Shown here piece after piece: positions 1 to 5,758 of a stretch of DNA of 7,023 nt. This DNA is from a bacterium (GTDB lineage: Bacteria; BMS3Abin14). The position numbers and the translations under genes were made by a program. Where the stretch lies: positions 1-7,023 of the forward strand of contig JARGFV010000122.1 in NCBI GenBank assembly GCA_029210545.1, given 5' to 3'. Each line of letters starts with the position of its first letter. Within the stretch, counting starts at the first letter, position 1. Under the pieces are notes generated by a model, which made no database searches, was not told the origin of the DNA, and was given only the letters and a program-made list of their open reading frames with translations.

Positions 1-1209
1 GAGGATCTCCCCGGCACGTTGGAGAGCCTCAACAGGGTCCCCGGCCGGGATCATCCCCATGATTTTGACCAGGTCCGGCGGAAGCTCGCTGATGAGCACT
101 GTCGGGACCGCCTTGACGCGCAGCCACGTGGAAAATGCCGTCTGCCCGTTGATCTGATATCTTCTTTCCAGCTCGTCGAGCCACTGCTCCTCGGTTCGGC
201 ACCTTTCAAACCACCGTATGAAATCAGGGTTTCCGGTACCTTCAGGACATCGAGCCGCGAGGATCACCACCCCGTCGGCAGCCACTGTCCGGTGGGCCGA
301 ATAAAGACCTTTGTGGGCCTGGACGAAATTGACGTCCCTGGGGTGCCCTCCCGCGCTGGCGATAACCAGCCTGGAAGGTTCCTTGATCTCCTTGCGATAG
401 AAAATGTCGTGGCGGCGACAGGCGTCAAGATGGGCCTGTATCAGTTCACCCGCGGCGGCGCCGATAATACTCCCCCCCGGTTCAGTCACTGTGTTGAGGA
501 TGAAAATTGGCGGCGCCATCAGGCACGCTTCGAGCATGGCCCCGTGTACCGGATTTCCCTCCAGGATCCCCGGACCGAGCTCTCCTTGCAGCTTTCCCCG
601 GCGATAATCCACGACCATGCGGTGGTGGGCTTCGCAGGACTTCCGGGAAGCCACCCCGGGCAAAAGCGATTTCCTTCCGCCGCCGTAACCGGCGAAATAG
701 TGGTACGTGACGGAACCTGTCAGAACCACGCGGTCAGCTTCGGCCACGGTACGGTTGAGCTCCACAGGAAGACCCCTCACCGTGTTCCCCATGTGGAGAT
801 TGGAGCCGTGTTTATCCGCCTCGTGGTTGACGACGTTATAACGCCCGCGGATATCCTTTCCCGCAAGTTGTCCCAGCTCGTCCTCGTCGAGAGGCCTGTG
901 GATCCCCAGGGCAACGATGATAGTGACGTCATCATCCCTCACACCCGATCGTGCCAGTTCGTCCAGGAGAGGCGGCAGGTAGACGCTGACTCCGGCCCTG
1001 CGGGTAAGGTCAGGCACAACCAGGGCGACCTTCTGCCCTTTCCGGGCCACATCAGCGAGACGGGGACATCCCACCGGATTTTCGAGGGCGCGGATCACCT
1101 CGGCAGTACTGTCAATCCGACCGGGGAAAGGGCCGGGCTCGACAAGGCGCGCCTTGCCGTCCCATTTATCGGGGAATTCGAGGTGGCTGGTGCCGTAGGG
1201 AAGGTTCAT
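1..1209 (-). CDS. larA: LarA-family nickel-dependent racemase (lactate racemase-like), C-terminus cut by window edge
   Basis: 403 codons are present with no stop before the left edge; family members are about 420 residues, so only a short C-terminal piece is missing. The enzyme family interconverts the D and L forms of lactate or other 2-hydroxy acids, using a nickel-pincer nucleotide bound covalently to a lysine. My translation shows the catalytic and cofactor residues of Lactobacillus plantarum LarA at a constant offset of four: His104 (in GIHRPLDEDEL), His170 and Lys180 (in YHYFAGYGGGRKSLLPG) and His196, matching His108, His174, Lys184 and His200. The C-terminal domain has SAGGHPRDVNFVQAHKG, with Gln297 and Lys300 at the substrate-binding positions. 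The ATG at 1209 gives MNLPYG, a typical family N-terminus, but no Shine-Dalgarno sequence precedes it. The cofactor genes larB, larC and larE are not in the window. Substrate is uncertain, because the family also covers malate, phenyllactate and sugar-acid racemases. Confidence 0.9.
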   Translation of the reverse strand, partial: MNLPYGTSHLEFPDKWDGKARLVEPGPFPGRIDSTAEVIRALENPVGCPRLADVARKGQKVALVVPDLTRRAGVSVYLPPLLDELARSGVRDDDVTIIVALGIHRPLDEDELGQLAGKDIRGRYNVVNHEADKHGSNLHMGNTVRGLPVELNRTVAEADRVVLTGSVTYHYFAGYGGGRKSLLPGVASRKSCEAHHRMVVDYRRGKLQGELGPGILEGNPVHGAMLEACLMAPPIFILNTVTEPGGSIIGAAAGELIQAHLDACRRHDIFYRKEIKEPSRLVIASAGGHPRDVNFVQAHKGLYSAHRTVAADGVVILAARCPEGTGNPDFIRWFERCRTEEQWLDELERRYQINGQTAFSTWLRVKAVPTVLISELPPDLVKIMGMIPAGDPVEALQRAGEIL

Positions 1210-1290
1210 AGGAGAAGTTTACAGTTCACGGTTCAGGATTCACTATTCACGGCCTGCCAGCCGTAGCCTTGGCGTAGGCTGGTTCACGGT
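1210..1290. repeat. Intergenic array of degenerate 7-base repeats, with an internal hairpin
   Basis: On the plus strand, five consecutive 7-base units fill 1216-1250: AGTTTAC, AGTTCAC, GGTTCAG, GATTCAC, TATTCAC. Two more perfect units (GGTTCAC twice) sit at 1281-1294. Between them lies a GC-rich segment whose ends, CCAGCC (1257-1262) and GGCTGG (1277-1282), can pair as a 6-base stem. The right-hand units run into the end of the binding-protein gene, so the TCA of the last unit (1291-1293) supplies that gene's TGA stop. The left-hand array ends 7 bases from the larA start codon, where a ribosome-binding site would be expected. The same family recurs at 4258-4322. No T-run follows the hairpin on the minus strand, so I do not call a terminator. 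Confidence 0.75.
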
Positions 1291-2436
1291 TCACTGCCCT
1301 TTCGGCCACACCTTCTCAAACCCCTCCCCGTTCCACCGGACGAGGTAATTCGGGGGGTTGTTCTGGTTGGTGTGACCGCCACGATCCGGGAACGTAACGT
1401 AGCCGTATGGTGTCGAGATCCCCATGGCTCCGAGGGTTTCCTTCAGAGCCTCCGTTTCCAGGCCGCCCCCGTGCCTGAGAGCCTGGACGGCGACAAGCAC
1501 CGCCGCGTAGGCCTGGGCTCCGTGGTAGTCGGGTAACGTGCCGAACCTTTCCACATAGTCATTGTTGTACCGCTGGGAGGCCGGACCGGAGGAGGACAGC
1601 CACAGCGACGGCGCCAGGACCCCGGCGCATCCTTCGCCGCAAGCCGCAAGTGATCCGCCAAGAGAGGATGCCGGCACAAGGTTAAAAGGCCCATATTTAC
1701 TTTTAAGGCGCCCTGTCAACCCGGTAACGATCCTCGTGTCATCCGGGGGAAAGGCGCACAGAAAAACGGCGTCCGGTTTTAACGTTTCCAGAGCCTTGAA
1801 ACTCTCCTCAAGGTTCATGGTGCCCGGTTCGAAAGATCCTTCCCACACCAGCTCCCACCCTTTTTCCCTGACCGACTCCCTCACGGCGTCGGCCATGCTA
1901 GATCCAAAGTCGGACGGCTCGTGCCAGAGGGCCACCTTTTTCGGATCGATGACGGCCGCGGCATACTCGAGGGCCGCGGCCGGATACTCGGATCGGGGAG
2001 GCGCCACGCGGAAAAGGTAGCTGTACCCTTTCCGGGTGATCCCGTCATTTGAGCCGGTAATGGACACAAGGGGCAGGTTTCGATACTGGCAGCGCTCGGC
2101 CATGGCGTCGATGACCTTTGAGCTTCCTCCCCCAAGAACGAGGGGGTAAGCCTTGTCATTGACAAAATGGTCTATGATGGCCCGTATATCGGATACCCGG
2201 CCGCCGCTGTCCCTGATGTCGAGTTTCAGATCCTGACCGTCGATGCCGCCTCTTCTGTTCACCCCTTCCACGGCGAGGGTCATGGAATTTTTCTGCATGT
2301 GTCCCAGCGCCGCCTGGGCACCCGACAGAGGCAGGATCACCCCCACGACCACCTCTTCGGCGCCGCTCACGCAAGGTGCCGCCATCACGGCCATAAGGGC
2401 AGCGAAAAGGACCGGCGATCGGAGGAGATGTTTCAT
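1291..2436 (-). CDS. Periplasmic ABC transporter substrate-binding protein, LivJ-like (type 1 periplasmic binding fold)
   Basis: 381 residues, a usual length for this family, which captures branched-chain amino acids, amides or other small carboxylated solutes in the periplasm and delivers them to a LivHMGF-type permease. A signal peptide is clear: basic MKHLLR, a hydrophobic stretch of about 14 residues, then probable cleavage near residue 26 (VSGA before EEVVVG). Cys22 follows Pro, not the Gly/Ala/Ser of a normal lipobox, so a lipoprotein is less likely. The family opening VGVILPLSGAQAALG (31-45) and the EGVNRRGGIDG block (57-67) are present, as is a C-terminal YGYVTFPDRGGHTNQN segment. I chose ATG at 2436 over the in-frame GTG at 2448 because AGGTGA lies 8 bases upstream of the ATG. 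That site contains the stop codon of pdxA, so translation is probably coupled. No permease or ATPase gene is in the window, and the ligand cannot be told from sequence alone. Confidence 0.9.
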   Translation of the reverse strand: MKHLLRSPVLFAALMAVMAAPCVSGAEEVVVGVILPLSGAQAALGHMQKNSMTLAVEGVNRRGGIDGQDLKLDIRDSGGRVSDIRAIIDHFVNDKAYPLVLGGGSSKVIDAMAERCQYRNLPLVSITGSNDGITRKGYSYLFRVAPPRSEYPAAALEYAAAVIDPKKVALWHEPSDFGSSMADAVRESVREKGWELVWEGSFEPGTMNLEESFKALETLKPDAVFLCAFPPDDTRIVTGLTGRLKSKYGPFNLVPASSLGGSLAACGEGCAGVLAPSLWLSSSGPASQRYNNDYVERFGTLPDYHGAQAYAAVLVAVQALRHGGGLETEALKETLGAMGISTPYGYVTFPDRGGHTNQNNPPNYLVRWNGEGFEKVWPKGQ

Positions 2437-2444
2437 GAGGTTTG

Positions 2445-2450
2445 TCACCT
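2445..2450 (-). promoter_or_regulatory. Shine-Dalgarno site (AGGTGA) that decides the binding-protein start
   Basis: On the minus strand AGGTGA is followed by 8 bases and then the ATG at 2436. The TGA of this site is also the stop codon of pdxA, so a ribosome ending pdxA sits on the initiation site of the next gene. This favours the ATG at 2436 over the GTG at 2448, which has no good site of its own. Confidence 0.6.
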
Positions 2451-3452
2451 GGTCCGGGTGCCGGCCATGGAAGAGGCAAGCCGGAGGGCCTCTGTCAGGC
2501 TCCCGGGGTCGGCCAGACCTTTACCGGCAATATCGAAAGCCGTCCCGTGGTCCACGGAAGTCCTGATAATTGGCAGGCCCAGGGTCACATTGACCCCCGA
2601 TTCGAAAGCGAGAAGCTTAAGCGGGATGTGGCCCTGGTCATGGTACATGGCGATCACCGCGTCATACTTGCCCCGGTGCATCTTCAGGAACACGACATCC
2701 GGCGGTATGGGGCCTTCGACGCGAATCCCCATTTCCCTGGCCGTCCGGATAGCAGGAATGATGATCTCTTTCTCCTCGGCCCCGAAGATGCCGCTTTCCC
2801 CGGCGTGGGGGTTAAGACCCGCGACGGCAAAGGAGGGCGTTTTCAGACCCATTTTTTTTAACGCGGCGTCCCCGAGTTCCAGCACCCTCACGATCCGCTC
2901 GATGGTAACCCGGGACGGAACCATGGCGACGGGGATGTGGGTGGTCACGTGCAGGGCTCTCATGGGACCGGCGACGAGCATCATCACCGTGTCCTGTGCC
3001 CCGGTGCGATAAGCCAGGACCTCCGTGTGCCCGGGAAAGTCGTGCCCGGCCAGATGGATCGCCTCCTTGTTGATGGGGGCGGTGACGATGGCGTCGATCT
3101 TTCCCTCCATGGAAAGATCGATGGCCTTTACAAGACACTGGTAAGCGCACTCGCCGCTCACAGCGCTCAACCGGCCGAAGGGGATCGTTTCATCGCCGAG
3201 GGGTACGTTCAGGACCGGTACGTGGTCCCTGATCTCATCAGCCTTCTCGATGCTTTCAACAACCTTGTACCTGGTGGAACTCCTGGCTTTTTCGGCGCCT
3301 GCCCGAAGCCGCTCGATGTCCCCTACGACAACGACGCTGCGGCCGACAGGCTTCTCCTCCAAAGCCAGAGCGATGATCTCCGGCCCCACTCCGGCTGCGT
3401 CTCCCATGGTGAGGGCCAGGACCGGCCTTTTATTCGCCATTCCCCGGCTCAC
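2445..3452 (-). CDS. pdxA: PdxA-family 4-phosphohydroxythreonine dehydrogenase (possible PdxA2-type catabolic enzyme)
   Basis: 335 residues, against 329 for E. coli PdxA. The classical enzyme is a cytosolic, metal- and NAD(P)-dependent dehydrogenase that oxidises 4-phosphohydroxy-L-threonine, which then decarboxylates, in the DXP-dependent pyridoxal phosphate pathway. Visible landmarks are the N-terminal LTMGDAAGVGPEI, the substrate-binding pair His142-Thr143 in PGHTE, and three metal-binding histidines: His172 (THIP), His216 (GLNPHAGESG) and His271 (MYHDQGHIPLK). The C-terminal block RTSVDHGTAFDIAG is intact. The GTG start at 3452 is preceded by AAGGAG with 5-base spacing; the ATG at 3440 lacks proper spacing. 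The start overlaps the stop of the FAH-family gene (GTGA). The neighbours are a FAH-family enzyme, a binding protein and LarA, with no other B6 gene. A PdxA2-type role on a 4-phosphorylated sugar acid such as D-threonate or D-erythronate phosphate is therefore possible, although the DUF1537-type kinase that accompanies it is not visible. Confidence 0.92.
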   Translation of the reverse strand: MSRGMANKRPVLALTMGDAAGVGPEIIALALEEKPVGRSVVVVGDIERLRAGAEKARSSTRYKVVESIEKADEIRDHVPVLNVPLGDETIPFGRLSAVSGECAYQCLVKAIDLSMEGKIDAIVTAPINKEAIHLAGHDFPGHTEVLAYRTGAQDTVMMLVAGPMRALHVTTHIPVAMVPSRVTIERIVRVLELGDAALKKMGLKTPSFAVAGLNPHAGESGIFGAEEKEIIIPAIRTAREMGIRVEGPIPPDVVFLKMHRGKYDAVIAMYHDQGHIPLKLLAFESGVNVTLGLPIIRTSVDHGTAFDIAGKGLADPGSLTEALRLASSMAGTRTR

Positions 3453-4252
3453 ATCGACTCCTTGATGACCGTGTTGGTGAGCACTCCGATCCCGTCCACA
3501 GCCACCGACACCTCGTCCCCCTCCGACAAGGCCCCGACACCTTCCGGAGTCCCTGTCGCGATGACGTCCCCCGGCATGAGGGTCATGACCGAGGTGATGA
3601 ACTCCACAAGGATGGCGGGGTTAAAGAGCATTGTAGAGGTCTGATCGTCCTGACGGACCTCGGAGTTGACCACGGTGGTAATGCGGACATCTCCGGGATC
3701 AAGTTCCGTCTCGATCCATGGTCCCATGGGGCAGAAGGTGTCAAAGCTCTTGCCCCTTGAAAACTGGACGTCCTTACGCTGCAGGTCCCGGGCGGTCACG
3801 TCGTTGATGATCGTGTATCCGAGGATATATTGGTCCGCGGCATCCCTGTGGACCCTTCTGCAGCGGCGCCCTATGACCACCGCGAGTTCTCCTTCGAAGT
3901 CGACGCGGTTCGATTCAGGCGGAAGCACGATCCGGTCTTCCGGGGCGATGACCGCACTCGGGGCCTTGAGGAAGATGAGCGGCTCGGAAGGAATATCGTG
4001 GCCCATTTCACGGATGTGCCCCTCATAGTTCATCCCGACGGCAACGATCTTTCCCGGTTGAACCGGGGCGGCGATCCGGACTTCACGGAGCGGATACCTG
4101 GCCTTTCCGGGAACAGGCAGTCCGTCGAAGGGCGGTGAATCAAGACACACGACCCACTCACCCTCGACGAGACCCCAGAGCGGCTCACCGTCGGGTGCAT
4201 GATTCCCGATGCTGTCGTAGCCCAACGGCGGCAAAAAACGTAACAGGCGCAT
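3449..4252 (-). CDS. Fumarylacetoacetate hydrolase (FAH)-family protein
   Basis: 267 residues. The family contains metal-dependent enzymes acting on keto-acids: 2-hydroxyhepta-2,4-diene-1,7-dioate isomerase, acylpyruvate hydrolase, oxaloacetate tautomerase or decarboxylase, and ring-cleavage product hydrolases. A short N-terminal region (1-60) precedes the FAH catalytic domain, which opens with KIVAVGMNYEGHI (68-80). The expected metal ligands are visible as Glu120 and Glu122 in DFEGELAVVIG and Asp151 in TIINDVTARDLQ. Lys168 (SRGKSFD) and the glycine-rich GDVIATGTPEGVG (228-240) are also conserved. The last codons, AAG GAG, form the ribosome-binding site of pdxA, and the TGA overlaps its GTG start, so the two are translationally coupled. 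The ATG start at 4252 has no good Shine-Dalgarno sequence; a 7-base repeat array lies directly upstream. The exact substrate cannot be assigned within this broad family. Confidence 0.9.
   Translation of the reverse strand: MRLLRFLPPLGYDSIGNHAPDGEPLWGLVEGEWVVCLDSPPFDGLPVPGKARYPLREVRIAAPVQPGKIVAVGMNYEGHIREMGHDIPSEPLIFLKAPSAVIAPEDRIVLPPESNRVDFEGELAVVIGRRCRRVHRDAADQYILGYTIINDVTARDLQRKDVQFSRGKSFDTFCPMGPWIETELDPGDVRITTVVNSEVRQDDQTSTMLFNPAILVEFITSVMTLMPGDVIATGTPEGVGALSEGDEVSVAVDGIGVLTNTVIKESM
3458..3463 (-). promoter_or_regulatory. Shine-Dalgarno site (AAGGAG) that decides the pdxA GTG start
   Basis: AAGGAG lies 5 bases upstream of the GTG at 3452 and is at the same time the Lys-Glu codon pair near the end of the FAH-family gene. 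It supports the GTG start, and thus the 4-base overlap, over the downstream ATG at 3440, where a GGGGA run directly abuts the start codon with no spacer. Confidence 0.6.
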
Positions 4253-4336
4253 AGTAAAGTTTCCGGTTTACGGTATACGGTTTACAGTTGATGGACTCAC
4301 TGTGAACCGTAAACTGTTAACTGCAGCAATCGCATA
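4253..4336. repeat. Intergenic 7-base repeats forming a 13-bp hairpin
   Basis: On the plus strand, units AGTTTCC, GGTTTAC, GGTATAC, GGTTTAC, AGTTGAT run without gaps from 4258 to 4292. Reverse-oriented units GTGAACC, GTAAACT, GTTAACT follow at 4302-4322. Because the two halves face each other, 4276-4288 and 4299-4311 can form a 13-bp stem with one T:G pair and a 10-base loop. An alternative 9-bp stem pairs 4266-4274 with 4306-4314. On the minus strand no T-run follows, so it does not look like a canonical intrinsic terminator, though it could slow or modulate readthrough from the aminotransferase into the FAH-family gene. The unit matches the repeat at 1216-1294. Confidence 0.75.
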
Positions 4337-5527
4337 TTAATCCAGATCAGCGATCGCTGCTTCTATTCTGTCCAGCCCTTTCTCGATGTTCTTCATGCTC
4401 GTGGCGTAAGAGAGCCTGGCGAAGTCGTCTGCTCCGAAGGCAATGCCGGGCACGACGGCGACCTTGGCTTCGCCCAGGAGGTAGTCAGCGAAATCGGTGG
4501 AGTTTTCGATGCGTTTCCCCTTGAAGGAGCGCCCGTAAAGCTCCGAAAAGTTGGGGAACACATAAAAGGCGCCCTTGGGTGTGAAACAGGACACACCGTT
4601 CATTGCGTTGAGCCTCTCGACGATGTAACGGCGCCTTTTATCGAACTCGCCCACCATCATGGCGACAAAATCCTGGGGCCCCTTGAGGGCCTCCTCCGTG
4701 GCAGGCATGCAGAACGAAACCGGGTTGCTCGTGCTCTGGCTCTGGATCTTGCCCATGGCAGCCACGATCTCCTTGGGTCCCGCGGCATAACCGATCCGCC
4801 ACCCCGTCATGGAGTAGGCCTTGGAGAGCCCGTTGACGATGATCGTCTGCCCCTTCATGCCCGGGACCTGGGCGATGCTGAAGAACTTGAATCCGTCGTA
4901 GACCTCCTTCTCGTAGATCTCGTCACTGATGACCAGGATGTTCTTCCCGCGGACCACTTCGGCGATCTCCTCGAGACGGGCACGCGGAATGGCGGCTCCG
5001 GTGGGGTTGCACGGGCTGTTGATCACCAGGGCCTTCGTCCTGGGGGTTATGGCCTTTTTCAGGTCTTCGACGGTGGGAACGAATTCGTTGGCCTCGGTGG
5101 TCTCGAGGATCACCGGGGTGGCGCTCGCCAGGATCACCTGGTCGGGATAGGACACCCAGTAGGGGGACGGGATGATGACTTCATCGCCTTCCTGCACCAG
5201 CGCCTGGAAAATATTGTACAGGGTGTGTTTGGCGCCGCACGAAATGATGATCTCGTCGCGGGCGTACTCGAGTCCCTGGTCCCTCTTGAGCTTGCCGATG
5301 ACAGCGTCCTTCGCTTCCAGGGTTCCCGGAACAGGAGTGTACTTGGTCATGCCCTCGTTAAGGGCCTTGATGGCAGCCTGTTTGATATTGTCCGGCGTGT
5401 CGAAATCCGGTTCGCCGGCTCCGAACCCGACCACGTCCAGACCATCGGCTTTCATCTGCTTGGCTTTCGCCGTGATGGCCAGCGTGGGTGACGGCTTGAT
5501 CCCTTTGACTCGGTTGGCTAGATCCAT
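4337..5527 (-). CDS. Pyridoxal phosphate-dependent aspartate aminotransferase, class I (subgroup Ib-like)
   Basis: 396 residues, a normal length. It should exchange amino groups between aspartate and 2-oxoglutarate in the cytosol; related enzymes also aminate prephenate. The N-terminal signature GFGAGEPDFDTPDNIK (34-49) is typical of the Ib subgroup. The cofactor pocket is complete: Asn174 in NSPCNPTGA, Asp202 and Tyr205 in SDEIYE, the Schiff-base Lys236 in NGLSKAYSMTGWRIGY, Arg244, and the substrate-carboxylate Arg371 in ARLSYATS. Lys100 in CGAKHTLYN is at the position used by Thermus-type enzymes to recognise the side-chain carboxylate. I chose ATG at 5527 because AGGGGGGAG lies 4 bases upstream. 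The in-frame start at 5638 adds 37 residues that do not resemble the family. The gene is 231 bases from pta and 84 from the FAH gene, so it may form its own unit. Other aminotransferase specificities cannot be excluded. Confidence 0.92.
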   Translation of the reverse strand: MDLANRVKGIKPSPTLAITAKAKQMKADGLDVVGFGAGEPDFDTPDNIKQAAIKALNEGMTKYTPVPGTLEAKDAVIGKLKRDQGLEYARDEIIISCGAKHTLYNIFQALVQEGDEVIIPSPYWVSYPDQVILASATPVILETTEANEFVPTVEDLKKAITPRTKALVINSPCNPTGAAIPRARLEEIAEVVRGKNILVISDEIYEKEVYDGFKFFSIAQVPGMKGQTIIVNGLSKAYSMTGWRIGYAAGPKEIVAAMGKIQSQSTSNPVSFCMPATEEALKGPQDFVAMMVGEFDKRRRYIVERLNAMNGVSCFTPKGAFYVFPNFSELYGRSFKGKRIENSTDFADYLLGEAKVAVVPGIAFGADDFARLSYATSMKNIEKGLDRIEAAIADLD

Positions 5528-5531
5528 TTCG

Positions 5532-5540
5532 CTCCCCCCT
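5532..5540 (-). promoter_or_regulatory. Shine-Dalgarno site (AGGGGGGAG) that decides the aminotransferase start
   Basis: The purine-rich site is 4 bases upstream of the ATG at 5527, and it excludes the longer reading of the gene from 5638. A small hairpin (GGCCG at 5553-5557, CGGCC at 5564-5568, 6-base loop) lies a little further upstream in the likely mRNA leader and leaves the site itself free. Confidence 0.55.
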
Positions 5541-5586
5541 TGACGGGTAATGGGCCGATCAAACGGCCAGTGTTTTAATGAATTTT

Positions 5587-5736
5587 CGTGTGTGCGTGCG
5601 AGCGTAGGGGGTGATTGCGTAAGACCCAGCACCAACACGCGCGTACCGTCTCTCTATTTCAGTTATTTATACACTTATGCGCATTCTTCGTACGCACCAG
5701 ATATTTTTTCTGGTTCTACGCTTCCACGCACATACG
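5587..5736. repeat. Imperfect inverted repeat, 21-base arms around an AT-richer core
   Basis: The arms at 5587-5607 and 5716-5736 are reverse complements at 18 of 21 positions, separated by 108 bases. Both are built from degenerate GCGT/ACGC words, which also occur inside the core (5617-5620, 5637-5644, 5691-5695) and beyond the right arm (5734-5752). The core contains a 6-bp hairpin, ACCAGA (5696-5701) with TCTGGT (5709-5714). No reading frame in the segment is convincing. It could be a small non-autonomous insertion, a repeat-derived structured RNA leader, or decayed simple repeat. I see no clear target-site duplication. Confidence 0.5.
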
Positions 5737-5758
5737 CTTTACGCGCACACGTAGCTTT

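Larger units (their letters stand above)
5528..5758 (-). other. Intergenic region between pta and the aminotransferase gene
   Basis: This 231-base stretch has no supported gene. On the minus strand it should hold the 3' end of the pta message and the leader of the aminotransferase. It contains the inverted repeat at 5587-5736 and a weak TATAAA element at about 5666-5671, without a convincing -35 hexamer at standard spacing, so I do not call a promoter. No stem followed by a T-run is seen after pta. Its alternating purine-pyrimidine stretches (for example 5587-5600) differ clearly from the surrounding coding sequence. Confidence 0.5.

Noticed and set aside
19-1266. A 415-codon open frame on the plus strand across the left end
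   Set aside because: It lies exactly antisense, in the same codon register, to larA, whose minus-strand translation carries the full LarA motif set. The plus-strand product shows no recognisable domain. GC-rich codon bias explains the long open frame.
1251-1282. Intrinsic terminator after the binding-protein gene
   Set aside because: The CCAGCC/GGCTGG stem can form, but no T-run follows on the transcribed strand, and the element is embedded in repeats.
2167-3012. A 281-codon open frame on the plus strand
   Set aside because: It spans parts of two well-supported minus-strand genes (binding protein and pdxA) and their junction, and its product has no recognisable motif.
2937-3644. A 235-codon open frame on the plus strand
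   Set aside because: It is antisense to pdxA and the FAH-family gene, both with intact catalytic residues, and the product resembles no family I know.
5528-5638. An N-terminal extension of 37 residues on the aminotransferase, starting at 5638
   Set aside because: The extension has no family similarity or clear signal peptide, while a strong purine-rich site precedes the ATG at 5527 and that start gives the usual 396-residue length.
5659-5700. Sigma-70-like promoter for the aminotransferase, based on TATAAA on the minus strand
   Set aside because: No -35 hexamer resembling TTGACA occurs at 16-18 bases, so an AT-rich match alone is not enough.
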